From positions 186,001 through 250,000 of the forward strand of contig CABIZV010000007.1 in the NCBI GenBank assembly GCA_902363335.1: a stretch of 64,000 nucleotides of DNA. Reading direction: 5' to 3'. A model generated the notes under the pieces. That model did no database searches, was not told the origin of the DNA, and saw only the letters and a list, made by a program, of their open reading frames with translations. Positions 23,907 through 33,150 of this stretch are shown here, piece by piece. The stretch is from Enterobacteriaceae bacterium. Its GTDB lineage: Bacteria > Pseudomonadota > Gammaproteobacteria > Enterobacterales > Enterobacteriaceae. The position numbers were made by a program, and so were the translations under genes. Each line of letters starts with the position of its first letter. Positions within the stretch are counted from its first letter, which is position 1.

Positions 23907-25073
23907 TTACAGGAACGGTAGCGCAGAGGATGCGCCGCGAGAAATAACAGCAAAGAAACCGCTGTCGACAGGGCGCTCGTCGTTCTTCAGCTCAAGATTA
24001 TCGAGATTGCCGATGACGACCGTGTTCTCTATCTGGTAGCGAAGAAAATGGACTTTTAACCATGGGTAGGCGAGGCCGAACGTTAGCATGGAGATAAGCG
24101 CGATGAGTAGCTTGTTTAATGCCACATTGAAGAAGGTCAGCGATGAGTGGAATCGAATATTATCCGCTAAGGTTAAGTTGTTGAACGCGTAGTTACGCAG
24201 CGCTGAAAATAGATAGGCCGAAGAAAATACAATACAGCAGACATAAAGCAGGAATAACGACACTCGCAGCTGTGGTGAAGGGAAAATCAACCCCGTAATG
24301 CCTTCATCATTTAATGTGGCATAAATAATTCCAATTATAGCTGCAATGAATGGCATCATTACCAGTATGGATATAATAGATATGATAACACATTGCGTTA
24401 TTTTGATATTAACCTTAAACCGATGAATGCCGAATTGAAAATTATTAGCAAAAAGCTGTATCCAGTTTCGGTAGACAAGACCATACACGGCACTAAAAAT
24501 GAATATCCAGAGAATAGTTGTGCAAATAATTTGCGTGATTATCCCATTCATGCTTGAGGGAGATCCCAGAAGCAACTGGATACCAATGATGACCAGGTCA
24601 CAGCCTATAGATATTGCAACGGGCATACCCAATGTTACCCACCAGGCACGTAGCATGGAGCAGTGAAAGCCGAAACGAACGTTGTTCAACTCCGTCATTG
24701 CAGCATGATAATTGATACTTTTTATAGCCATACAGGGCAATATCAGTATGAAAATACACAATGAGTATATTGGTTCAGGGCTATGCGTTAACGATTTTTC
24801 GATGACGCAGAGAATGCCGATCATGATAAACATCACAAACCAGCTCAGCAGTATTACCCCCCCTTTAGCATGGTAGCTAAAACGGGCACCGTGAAGCTCC
24901 ATATTTTCGTAAACATAACGTCGGCAACGTATTACTGCCCACGGTAAAAATATCCCAAGGGTAATAATTGATAAAAAGAAATTTATTATGCAAATAATAA
25001 AGAAATCTTTGCCATTACCATGAAATTTGAGCGCGTGCGTTTCTCCGCACTCACTGGGAAGAGAGTGTGACAT
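23907..25073 (-). CDS. yjgN: YjgN family (DUF898) inner-membrane protein
   Basis: This 388-residue protein has about eight to nine hydrophobic spans and the DUF898 hallmark segments LKFHGNGKDFFIICIINFFLSIITLG near the start and FNVALNKLLIALISMLTFGLAYPWLKVHFLRYQIENT near the end. E. coli YjgN has about 398 residues and sits in the same neighbourhood (rraB-side of valS). The function is unknown. Local AT content is higher than in its neighbours. Confidence 0.9.
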   Translation of the reverse strand: MSHSLPSECGETHALKFHGNGKDFFIICIINFFLSIITLGIFLPWAVIRCRRYVYENMELHGARFSYHAKGGVILLSWFVMFIMIGILCVIEKSLTHSPEPIYSLCIFILILPCMAIKSINYHAAMTELNNVRFGFHCSMLRAWWVTLGMPVAISIGCDLVIIGIQLLLGSPSSMNGIITQIICTTILWIFIFSAVYGLVYRNWIQLFANNFQFGIHRFKVNIKITQCVIISIISILVMMPFIAAIIGIIYATLNDEGITGLIFPSPQLRVSLFLLYVCCIVFSSAYLFSALRNYAFNNLTLADNIRFHSSLTFFNVALNKLLIALISMLTFGLAYPWLKVHFLRYQIENTVVIGNLDNLELKNDERPVDSGFFAVISRGASSALPFL

Positions 25074-25297
25074 GATGAGACATCCTTGTAGGTTTAATGA
25101 GATTTGGACTCTAACTTTTTTTTAAAGGATAAAGTAATAATTTATATCGTGATAGGCCGTTTTCGGAATTTATCGAGGGCTTGCATTGATAAAAAGGGAG
25201 TGCTATTGATCCCTTGTATTTTTAAATTACTATAAATTTAGTTTATGTATAATTTGCGGCAGGTGTCGCTTTTGGGAATAAGGATCAAAACACTAAA

Positions 25298-26128
25298 ATG
25301 AACTGGACACACGTCATCCTGGCGGGCTATATCGGGGCGGTGATTGCCATCGTAGTCGGCGTATTTCGCAAAAAAGGCTGGATTGGCAAAGCGGCCGGGG
25401 CAATTATCTTTGTCATCGCGATAATCGCCTGGAACCTGTTTGATGTGCACTATCTTATCCCGCGAGAGAGTCCTGATTTTGGCAAGACTGAAGAACAGCA
25501 GTTCGAATCAGCGATGTCGACGATGCCGACTTTTCAGGTGCTAAAAGAGCAGGACCCGACATTCTGGCAGCATATTCGCGATATGGCGGCGCAGATGAAA
25601 AGGGAGGGCAAAAGCCAGCAGCAGGTCATTGATGCCATTCAGCCTCAAATCCTGCAACTGCAAATGGCGCGGCTACAGCAGGCTCCCGACGCTAACGTGA
25701 TTGAATACATGAAAATCAACCTTGAGCAGATTGCCGCCGCGAAGAAAAGCGGCGACGACGTGTGCTACCGTTTTCTGTTCCCGGCGGTCAAAGGGGGAAT
25801 TAATCCGGTCAAAATTCTCTCGAAAGAACTGCTTACCCGACGCACGGAAAGTGACGCCCGAATGATGCGAGCGGCTTACGGGCCGGATAAACACACGGTC
25901 ACGGCGCAAGAGAAACAGCAGGCGCTGGCGGATATGCAAAGCATCGGCCCGACGCTTATTCAACGCTACGGGCAGGATGTGGAAATCATGTCGGATCCGA
26001 CAAAAGGCGTGGGCAAAGAAGGCATAGCTTGCGATATCGTGCAGGATTTCTGGCAGCAGATATTGGCTCTGCCGGAAGCCAACGCGGCAGGGGCTATTCG
26101 CCTGGCGGTCTCACCGGAAATGCAGTAA
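25298..26128 (+). CDS. Uncharacterised membrane-anchored protein
   Basis: This 276-residue protein has two N-terminal membrane helices (residues 5-22 and 32-49), followed by a charged, mostly helical domain. It contains the segment QMKREGKSQQQVIDAIQPQILQLQMARLQQAPD and two cysteines (DDVCYRFLF, IACDIVQDFW). GGAATAAGGATC precedes ATG 25298. I do not recognise the family. It is divergent from yjgN and ends at a bidirectional terminator shared with yjgM. Confidence 0.7.
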   Translation: MNWTHVILAGYIGAVIAIVVGVFRKKGWIGKAAGAIIFVIAIIAWNLFDVHYLIPRESPDFGKTEEQQFESAMSTMPTFQVLKEQDPTFWQHIRDMAAQMKREGKSQQQVIDAIQPQILQLQMARLQQAPDANVIEYMKINLEQIAAAKKSGDDVCYRFLFPAVKGGINPVKILSKELLTRRTESDARMMRAAYGPDKHTVTAQEKQQALADMQSIGPTLIQRYGQDVEIMSDPTKGVGKEGIACDIVQDFWQQILALPEANAAGAIRLAVSPEMQ

Positions 26129-26135
26129 ACCTGAT

Positions 26136-26164
26136 AACCCCTTTGCGTTGCTCAAAGGGGTTTT
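26136..26164. terminator. Bidirectional terminator
   Basis: AACCCCTTTG and CAAAGGGGTT arms flank CGTTGCT, with TTTT on the right and AA on the left. It lies between the 25298-26128 gene and the convergent yjgM, overlapping the last codons of the latter. Confidence 0.85.
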
Positions 26165-26667
26165 AGCATTCGCACTTCGCAATCAACATGACCGGTGCAA
26201 CCCAGTGCCTGTGAGATGTGCGCAAAACCCAGATGCTCGTAGAGACGAATAGCTTCGGTCAGAAATGCGGTGGTTTCCAGATAACATTGCTTAAATCCCT
26301 GCTCGCGGGCGTGATCGAGCGCCGTTAAGGCGAGCTTCTTCGCTAAACCCTGGCCGCGCACGCTCGGCAGAAAATACATCTTTTGCAGCTCGCAAATATC
26401 CGGCTCGCTACAACCTAACGGCGCCACACCGCCGCCGCCAACGACGTATCCATTTTGTTCGACGACCCAATAGGCCGCACCTGGCTGGCTATACACCTGG
26501 AATAATTCGTCCAGATTCGGGTCAGCCACCGTGTAGCCTTTGTCAGCGGTCAGGCCGTATTCGGCAGAGACCTGGCGAATAACCTGGGCAATGGCGGCGT
26601 TATCTTCAGCCGTGATCCGGCGAAGGGTCGCAGAAACGGGTGTAACAACACTCATAGCGAAACTCAT
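26152..26667 (-). CDS. yjgM: GNAT family N-acetyltransferase YjgM
   Basis: This protein of up to 171 residues closely matches E. coli YjgM (167). The acetyl-CoA binding motif A is FLPSVRGQGLAKKLALTALDHARE, followed by CYLETTAFLTEAIRLYEHLGF. The acceptor is not deducible from sequence. Two in-frame ATGs, 26667 and 26655, are possible; neither has a strong ribosome site, and the second would give 167 residues, the E. coli length. It sits between the bidirectional terminator and the valS 3' region. Confidence 0.9.
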   Translation of the reverse strand: MSFAMSVVTPVSATLRRITAEDNAAIAQVIRQVSAEYGLTADKGYTVADPNLDELFQVYSQPGAAYWVVEQNGYVVGGGGVAPLGCSEPDICELQKMYFLPSVRGQGLAKKLALTALDHAREQGFKQCYLETTAFLTEAIRLYEHLGFAHISQALGCTGHVDCEVRMLKPL

Positions 26668-26737
26668 GACATAAACGTGAAATATATGCAGTTAATAACA
26701 CTGCGGGCAGGGGGAGTGCAAGCGAGGATAATTCAGG

Positions 26738-26820
26738 AGCGAACCCGGAGTTGGCGCAAGCGCCTCGTCCGGGCTACATTCGTGCACCTTTGCTGCCCGG
26801 GCGAACCCGGGACAACATCG
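26738..26820. repeat. GC-rich palindromic repeats downstream of valS
   Basis: GAACCCGGAGTTGGCGCAAGCGCC and CCGGGCTAC segments form repeated hairpins similar to those at 17845-17941. They fill the gap between yjgM and the valS stop codon. Confidence 0.6.
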
Positions 26821-26827
26821 GCACGAT

Positions 26828-29683
26828 TTACAGCGCGGCGATAACCGCCTGCTGTTCAATCAGCTTCGCTTTCGCTTCGGCGTAACCGTCCAGCTTCTCA
26901 CGCTCTTTGGCTATGACCGCTTCCGGTGCGCGAGCAACGAAACCTTCGTTGGAGAGCTTGCCTTCGATACGGGCAATCTCACCTTCGATTTTCGCCACTT
27001 CTTTCGCCAGACGCGCCAGCTCATCTTCTTTGTTGATGAGGCCAGCCATCGGGATCAGAAGCTCGGCGCCGTCGATGATTTTGGTCACGGAAACCGGCCC
27101 TTTATCATCAGCAGGCAGCACGGTGATGCTTTCCAGACGCGCCAGGTTCAGCAGGAAGCTGCGGTTGTCGTTCACGCGACGCATTGCGTCAGCGCTGCAA
27201 CCGCGCAGCAACAGCTCGAGCGGTTTGCCCGGCGCGATGTTCATTTCCGCGCGGATGTTACGTACGGCGACGATCGCCTGCTTCAGCCATTCGGTATCGG
27301 CCAGCGCCGCTTCGTCAACCTGAGACGCATCGTATTCCGGGAACGGCTGCAGCATGATGGTATCGGCGGTAATGCCGGAGATGACCTTCACGCGCTGCCA
27401 GATGGTTTCGGTGATAAATGGAATGATTGGGTGCGCCAGACGCAGCAGACCTTCCAGCACGGTGACCAGCGTATTGCGGGTGCCGCGCAGTTCAGACTCA
27501 GAACCGCCGTTCATTACCGGCTTGGTCAGCTCCAGATACCAGTCGCAGAACTGGTTCCAGGTGAATTCATACAGAATGCCCGCAGCGATATCGAAGCGGA
27601 AGTTATCCAGCGCTTCGCGGTACGCTTTGATGGTCTGGTTGAATTCCGCGAGGATCCAGCGGTCGGCCAGAGACAGGGTCATTTCGCCGCCGTTGAAGCC
27701 GCAATCCTGATCTTCGGTGTTCATCAGCACGAAGCGGCTGGCGTTCCACAGCTTGTTACAGAAGTTACGATAACCTTCCAGACGCTTCATATCCCAGTTG
27801 ATATCGCGACCTGTTGAGGCCAGCGCCGCCAGGGTGAAACGCAGGGCGTCGGTGCCGTGCGGCTCGATGCCGTCCGGGAACTGCTTCTCGGTGCGCTTGG
27901 CAATTTTCTCAGCCAGCTGTGGCTGCATCATGTTGCCGGTACGCTTAGCCAGCAGGTCCGGCAGGGAGATACCGTCAACCATATCCAGCGGGTCGATAAC
28001 GTTGCCTTTGGATTTGGACATCTTCTGGCCTTCGTCATCACGAATCAGACCGGTCATGTAGATGGTCTTAAACGGAATCTGCGGCTTGCCGTCTTCATCT
28101 TTGATGAAGTGCATGGTCATCATGATCATGCGGGCAATCCAGAAGAAGATGATGTCGAAACCGGACACCATCACGCTGGTTGGGTGGAACTGGCGCAGCG
28201 CGTCGGTATTTTCCGGCCAGCCGAGGGTGGAGAAAGTCCACAGCGCGGAGGAGAACCAGGTATCGAGAACGTCTTCGTCCTGACGAAGCTGAACGTCGGC
28301 GCCGAGGTTGTTTTCCTGGCGCACTTCCTCTTCAGTACGGCCAACAAAGACGTTGCCGTCGTTGTCATACCATGCCGGGATACGGTGACCCCACCACAGC
28401 TGACGCGAGATACACCAGTCCTGAATATCGCGCATCCAGGAGAAGTACATGTTTTCGTACTGTTTTGGTACGAACTGAATATCACCGTTCTCAACCGCTT
28501 CTACCGCCGGTTTCGCCAGCACGTCAGCGCGCACGTACCACTGGTCGGTCAGCATCGGTTCGATAACCACGCCGCCACGGTCGCCGTAAGGTACGGTCAG
28601 GTCGTGTGGTTTAATTTCTTCCAGCAGGCCCAGCGCGTCAACGGCAGCGACAATCGCTTTACGCGCGGCAAAGCGTTCCAGCTTCTGGAATTCAACTGGA
28701 ATAGCGTTGGAGTAAACGTCGGACTCTTCGCCTTTGGTGTCATACACTTCCGCGCTTTCGCGGATGTCGCCATCAAAGGTCAGAATGTTGATCATCGGCA
28801 GGGCGTGACGACGACCGACTTCATAGTCGTTAAAGTCGTGAGCCGGGGTGATTTTCACGCAGCCGGTGCCTTTTTCCATATCGGCGTGTTCATCGCCCAC
28901 GATAGGAATACGGCGGTCAACCAGCGGCAGAACCACGAATTTACCAATCAGATCTTTATAACGCGGATCTTCCGGGTTAACGGCGACGCCGGTGTCGCCC
29001 AGAATGGTTTCAGGACGCGTGGTGGCAACCACCAGATAATCTTTACCGTCTGCGGTTTTCGCGCCGTCGGCCAGCGGATAGCGGATATGCCACATAGAGC
29101 CTTTCGACTCGCGGTTTTCCACTTCCAGGTCAGAGATAGCGGTGCGCAGTTTCGGATCCCAGTTTACCAGGCGTTTGCCGCGGTAAATCAGGTCTTCTTT
29201 GTACAGGCGAACAAAGACTTCTTTCACGGCATTGGAAAGGCCTTCGTCCATGGTGAAGCGCTCGCGCTCCCAGTCAACGGAGTTGCCGAGACGACGCATC
29301 TGACGGGTAATGGTGCCGCCGGATTCCGCTTTCCACTGCCAGATTTTATCGATAAACGCCTCGCGACCGTAGTCGTGGCGAGTTTTACCTTCTTCAGCGG
29401 CAATCTTACGCTCAACCACCATTTGGGTCGCAATACCCGCGTGGTCAGTACCGGCCTGCCACAGGGTATTTTTACCCTGCATGCGCTGGTAGCGGATCAT
29501 GGTGTCCATGATGGTTTGCTGGAAAGCATGACCCATATGCAAACTGCCGGTGACGTTCGGCGGCGGGATCATGATGCAGAAGGACTCTTTGCTTTCATCG
29601 CCGTTAGGCTTGAAATAGCCCTGCTTTTCCCAGTGCTCGTAAAGCGGCTGTTCGATATCTTGGGGGTTATATGTCTTTTCCAT
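26828..29683 (-). CDS. valS: Valyl-tRNA synthetase
   Basis: This 951-residue class I synthetase equals E. coli ValS. The HIGH signature is HMGH at 49-52 (PNVTGSLHMGHAF) and KMSKS lies near residue 555 (GQKMSKSKGN). The editing domain has TTRPETILGDTGVAV, and the C-terminal coiled coil runs NKEDELARLAKEVAKIEGEIARIEGKLSN. The start codon overlaps the holC stop by one base (TAATG), so holC and valS are coupled. Confidence 0.98.
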   Translation of the reverse strand: MEKTYNPQDIEQPLYEHWEKQGYFKPNGDESKESFCIMIPPPNVTGSLHMGHAFQQTIMDTMIRYQRMQGKNTLWQAGTDHAGIATQMVVERKIAAEEGKTRHDYGREAFIDKIWQWKAESGGTITRQMRRLGNSVDWERERFTMDEGLSNAVKEVFVRLYKEDLIYRGKRLVNWDPKLRTAISDLEVENRESKGSMWHIRYPLADGAKTADGKDYLVVATTRPETILGDTGVAVNPEDPRYKDLIGKFVVLPLVDRRIPIVGDEHADMEKGTGCVKITPAHDFNDYEVGRRHALPMINILTFDGDIRESAEVYDTKGEESDVYSNAIPVEFQKLERFAARKAIVAAVDALGLLEEIKPHDLTVPYGDRGGVVIEPMLTDQWYVRADVLAKPAVEAVENGDIQFVPKQYENMYFSWMRDIQDWCISRQLWWGHRIPAWYDNDGNVFVGRTEEEVRQENNLGADVQLRQDEDVLDTWFSSALWTFSTLGWPENTDALRQFHPTSVMVSGFDIIFFWIARMIMMTMHFIKDEDGKPQIPFKTIYMTGLIRDDEGQKMSKSKGNVIDPLDMVDGISLPDLLAKRTGNMMQPQLAEKIAKRTEKQFPDGIEPHGTDALRFTLAALASTGRDINWDMKRLEGYRNFCNKLWNASRFVLMNTEDQDCGFNGGEMTLSLADRWILAEFNQTIKAYREALDNFRFDIAAGILYEFTWNQFCDWYLELTKPVMNGGSESELRGTRNTLVTVLEGLLRLAHPIIPFITETIWQRVKVISGITADTIMLQPFPEYDASQVDEAALADTEWLKQAIVAVRNIRAEMNIAPGKPLELLLRGCSADAMRRVNDNRSFLLNLARLESITVLPADDKGPVSVTKIIDGAELLIPMAGLINKEDELARLAKEVAKIEGEIARIEGKLSNEGFVARAPEAVIAKEREKLDGYAEAKAKLIEQQAVIAAL

Positions 29684-30126
29684 TATTTCCAGGTTGCCGT
29701 ATTCAGGTTAAAACCAGCCACGCGGTAAGCTTTGTAGCGATCGCGTGCGAGTTGTTTTAAAGTTTCTTCGTAAGGGACGAAGTCTACCACTTCTGTGAAA
29801 GCGGTGGCAAAATCTGCAAAATTTACCCGCAGACTGATCAGGATATCGCGTGGGCTGCTGTTACGTTTCGCAGGCCAGGCTATCTCAACCGGCGCACCGC
29901 CTCTTGGGCCTTCACCCGCCAGATTATGCGGCACAAAGCTTTCCGGTGGGCGCGTCCACAGCGCTTCATCCAGGCGCACGGCCTGCTGCTCGTCTTCACA
30001 GGCAATCAGCACCCGCTTACCCGCACGCCAACGTTCTGCGGCAATTTCACACACTAACTGCTCGACGGCGCTGAGGTCGTCGACGGTGGTGTCGTTGTCC
30101 AGAATATAGAACGTTGCATTCTTCAT
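29683..30126 (-). CDS. holC: DNA polymerase III chi subunit
   Basis: This 147-residue protein equals E. coli HolC. It links the clamp loader, through psi, to single-strand-binding protein. Motifs are MKNATFYILDNDT at the start and PRGGAPVEIAWPAKRNSSPRDILISLR in the middle. The frame extends upstream to 30267, but that part lies in a REP element; ATG 30126 is used. It is followed by valS with a one-base overlap. Confidence 0.97.
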   Translation of the reverse strand: MKNATFYILDNDTTVDDLSAVEQLVCEIAAERWRAGKRVLIACEDEQQAVRLDEALWTRPPESFVPHNLAGEGPRGGAPVEIAWPAKRNSSPRDILISLRVNFADFATAFTEVVDFVPYEETLKQLARDRYKAYRVAGFNLNTATWK

Positions 30127-30160
30127 ATATGGGGCTTCTTGTGGTGGATTTAAATGCAAA

Positions 30161-30263
30161 GCCGGGTGACCCGGCCTTATTGCCTGATGGCGACGCTGAT
30201 GCGTCTTATCAGGCCTACAGCGTGCAGTCTTGTTGGCCGGATAAGCGCAGCGCCATCCGGCAT
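30161..30263. repeat. REP/BIME elements between pepA and holC
   Basis: A GCCGGGTGACCCGGC hairpin (30161-30175) is followed by TGCCTGATGGCG...TTATCAGGCCTAC and GGCCGGATAAGCGCAGCGCCATCCGGC arms. Confidence 0.85.
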
Positions 30264-30270
30264 TCACACA

Positions 30271-31782
30271 TTACTCTTCGCCGTTAAAACCGGCGCGATT
30301 AAGCAGGAACTGCGACAGCAGCGCCACCGGACGACCGGTTGCGCCTTTGGCCTTGCCGGAACGCCATGCGGTGCCAGCGATGTCCAGGTGCGCCCAGTTG
30401 TACTTACGGGTAAAGCGCGCCAGGAAGCAGCCCGCGGTGATAGCACCGCCAGGACGACCACCGATGTTGGCCATATCCGCAAAGTTGGACTCTAACTGTT
30501 CCTGATACTCATCGCCCAGCGGCAGACGCCATGCGCGGTCACCTGCCTGTTCGGACGCGCCAATCAGCTCATGTGCCAGCGGATTGTGGTTCGACATCAG
30601 CCCGGTGATGTGGTGACCTAGCGCAATCACGCAGGCGCCGGTCAGAGTCGCCACGTCAATCACCGCTTCCGGCTCAAAACGCTCAACGTAGGTTAACACG
30701 TCGCACAGCACCAGACGGCCTTCGGCATCGGTGTTCAGCACTTCAACGGTCTGACCGGACATGGTGGTCAGCACGTCGCCCGGACGATACGCGCGGCCGC
30801 CAGGCATGTTTTCACAGCCTGCCAGTACGCCGATAACGTTAATCGGCAGCTGTAGCTCTGCCACCATCCGCATGACGCCGTACACCGCTGCCGCGCCGCA
30901 CATGTCGTACTTCATCTCGTCCATCCCTTCGGACGGCTTGATGGAGATACCGCCGGAGTCGAAGGTCAGGCCTTTACCGACCAGCACGATAGGACGCACG
31001 TCTTCAGACGCCACGCCTTTGTACTCGATAACCGACATCAGCGATTCGTTCTGCGAACCGTTGCCGACCGCCAGATAAGAGTGCATCCCCAGCTCTTTCA
31101 TCTGCTGTTCGCCGATAACGCGGGTGATGACATTCTTGCTGTAACTGTCAGCCAACTGACGTGCCTGTGAGGCAAGGTAGGCGGCGTTACAGATATTTGG
31201 CGGCATGTTGCCGAGATCTTTTGCGGCTTTAATACCGGCAGCGATCGCCAGACCGTGCTGGATTGCTCGCTCGCCGCTGGTCAGTTCACGGCGGGTTGGC
31301 ACGTTGAAGACCATTTTACGCAGCGGACGACGCGGCTCGCTTTTATTGGTTTTGAGCTGGTCAAAGCTATAGAGCGTCTCTTTTGCGGTCTCAACCGCCT
31401 GACGCACTTTCCAGTAGTTATTGCGGCCTTTGACGTGCAGCTCGGTGAGGAAGCAGACGGCTTCCATTGAGCCGGTGTCATTCAGAGTATTAATCGTTTT
31501 CTGAATAACTTGCTTATACTGACGCTCATCAAGCTCGCGCTCTTTGCCACAGCCAATCAGCAGAATGCGCTCTGACAGGACGTTGGGTACGTGGTGCAGC
31601 AATAAGGTCTGCCCCGGTTTGCCTTCGAGTTCGCCGCGGCGCAGCAGTGCGCTGATATAGCCGTCGCTGATTTTATCGAGCTGCTCGGCAATGGGAGAGA
31701 GACGACGTGGCTCAAATACGCCCACGACGATACAGGCACTCCGCTGCTTCTCCGGGCTACCACTTTTTACACTGAACTCCAT
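30271..31782 (-). CDS. pepA: Leucyl aminopeptidase / XerA-CarP
   Basis: This 503-residue M17 aminopeptidase equals E. coli PepA. The signature NTDAEGRLVL and the metal ligands in VGKGLTFDSGGISIKPS and MKYDMCGAA are intact. Besides peptidase activity, the E. coli protein binds DNA as an accessory factor for Xer recombination at cer and represses carAB. It is divergent from lptF. The first of three same-strand genes (pepA, holC, valS). Confidence 0.97.
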   Translation of the reverse strand: MEFSVKSGSPEKQRSACIVVGVFEPRRLSPIAEQLDKISDGYISALLRRGELEGKPGQTLLLHHVPNVLSERILLIGCGKERELDERQYKQVIQKTINTLNDTGSMEAVCFLTELHVKGRNNYWKVRQAVETAKETLYSFDQLKTNKSEPRRPLRKMVFNVPTRRELTSGERAIQHGLAIAAGIKAAKDLGNMPPNICNAAYLASQARQLADSYSKNVITRVIGEQQMKELGMHSYLAVGNGSQNESLMSVIEYKGVASEDVRPIVLVGKGLTFDSGGISIKPSEGMDEMKYDMCGAAAVYGVMRMVAELQLPINVIGVLAGCENMPGGRAYRPGDVLTTMSGQTVEVLNTDAEGRLVLCDVLTYVERFEPEAVIDVATLTGACVIALGHHITGLMSNHNPLAHELIGASEQAGDRAWRLPLGDEYQEQLESNFADMANIGGRPGGAITAGCFLARFTRKYNWAHLDIAGTAWRSGKAKGATGRPVALLSQFLLNRAGFNGEE

Positions 31783-32049
31783 GCACTACGCTCCTGAATC
31801 TTAAAGACAACGGCGGTGGCTACGGATAGAATTGCAAGCTTACGTAACTCATTTCCGCGGTTGCGGTGACTTCGTGTTAATCTTAACGTTATTACGGTGT
31901 TGGCACGTCAGAACATTTCCTGAAACGTGAAACCGCTGAGTCATTTAATCTTAGCGATGTTTTCGACGACTCAAGAGAATAAATGACGTTTAAGCCATGA
32001 AACAAGCTATTTTCCTGCAATAAGACGGGTTTTTACGGGCGTATTTATA
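31783..32049. other. Divergent pepA-lptF intergenic region
   Basis: This 267-nt gap must hold the promoters of pepA and lptFG. I see no strong operator or small ORF. An AT-rich block with TCTTAACGTTATTACGG lies near 31880. Confidence 0.5.
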
Positions 32050-33150
32050 GTGATAATCATACGATATCTGGTGCGAGAGACGCTAAAAAGCCAGCTTGCC
32101 ATCTTGTTCATCCTGCTTCTGATCTTCTTTTGTCAGAAACTGGTGAGGATCCTCGGCGCAGCGGTAGACGGCGATATCCCGACAAACCTGGTGCTCTCTT
32201 TGCTGGGGCTCGGCGTGCCTGAAATGGCGCAGCTTATTCTGCCACTGAGTCTGTTCCTGGGTCTATTGATGACGCTGGGTAAACTGTATACCGAAAGTGA
32301 AATTACGGTCATGCACGCGTGTGGCCTGAGTAAAGCCGTACTGATTAAAGCGGCGATGGTGCTGGCGCTGTTTACCGGCATCGTCGCGGCAGTGAACGTC
32401 ATGTGGGCCGGGCCGTGGTCGTCCCAGCATCAGGATCAAGTGCTGGCGGACGCCAAAGCTAACCCCGGCATGGCCGCGCTGGCGCAAGGGCAGTTCCAGC
32501 AGTCTACCGATGGTAACGCGGTGCTGTTTATTGAAGGCGTGAATGGCGCGAGCTTCCACGATGTGTTCCTGGCGCAGCTCCGCCCGAAAGGCACCGCGCG
32601 TCCTTCCGTGGTGGTGGCGGATACTGGCCAGCTCTCCCAGCATAAAGATGGCTCTCAGGTGGTGACCTTAAATCAGGGAACCCGCTTTGAAGGTACTGCG
32701 ATGCTGCGCGATTTCCGCATCACCGATTTCAAAAACTATCAGGCAATTATTGGTCACCAGGCGGTCGCTACCGACCCGACTGATACCGAACAGATGAGCA
32801 TGACCACGCTTTGGAATACCGATACCGATCGTGCTCGCGCAGAGCTGCATTGGCGTTTCACGCTGATAGCAACGGTCTTTATCATGGCGTTGATGGTCGT
32901 GCCGCTGAGCGTGGTGAACCCGCGTCAGGGGCGTGTATTGTCGATGCTGCCAGCAATGCTGCTGTATCTGGTGTTCTTCTTGCTGCAGACCTCGCTGAAG
33001 TCGAATGCGGGCAAGGGCAAAATCGATGCGGGCTTGTGGATGTGGACGGTCAACCTGATTTACTTCGCACTGGCCGTGGCGCTGAACCTGTGGGATACAG
33101 TGCCAATGCGCCGCTTCCGCGCCCGTTTTACGCATAAAGGAGCGGTATAA
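32050..33150 (+). CDS. lptF: LPS export ABC transporter permease LptF
   Basis: This 366-residue inner-membrane permease equals E. coli LptF. It opens with a GTG at 32050 (MIIIRYLVRETLKSQLAIL, GTG read as Met). It has membrane spans at about 15-35, 55-80, 100-120, 270-290, 305-320 and 335-355 and a large periplasmic jellyroll domain between residues 125 and 260. With LptG and LptB it extracts LPS toward LptC. The stop overlaps the lptG start (TAATG). Confidence 0.98.
   Translation: MIIIRYLVRETLKSQLAILFILLLIFFCQKLVRILGAAVDGDIPTNLVLSLLGLGVPEMAQLILPLSLFLGLLMTLGKLYTESEITVMHACGLSKAVLIKAAMVLALFTGIVAAVNVMWAGPWSSQHQDQVLADAKANPGMAALAQGQFQQSTDGNAVLFIEGVNGASFHDVFLAQLRPKGTARPSVVVADTGQLSQHKDGSQVVTLNQGTRFEGTAMLRDFRITDFKNYQAIIGHQAVATDPTDTEQMSMTTLWNTDTDRARAELHWRFTLIATVFIMALMVVPLSVVNPRQGRVLSMLPAMLLYLVFFLLQTSLKSNAGKGKIDAGLWMWTVNLIYFALAVALNLWDTVPMRRFRARFTHKGAV

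Noticed and set aside
27857..29728. Very long open frame on the + strand (about 620 codons) opposite valS
   Set aside because: It is the antisense shadow of a 951-residue conserved valS gene in GC-rich DNA. The predicted product is of unnatural composition and has no ribosome site.
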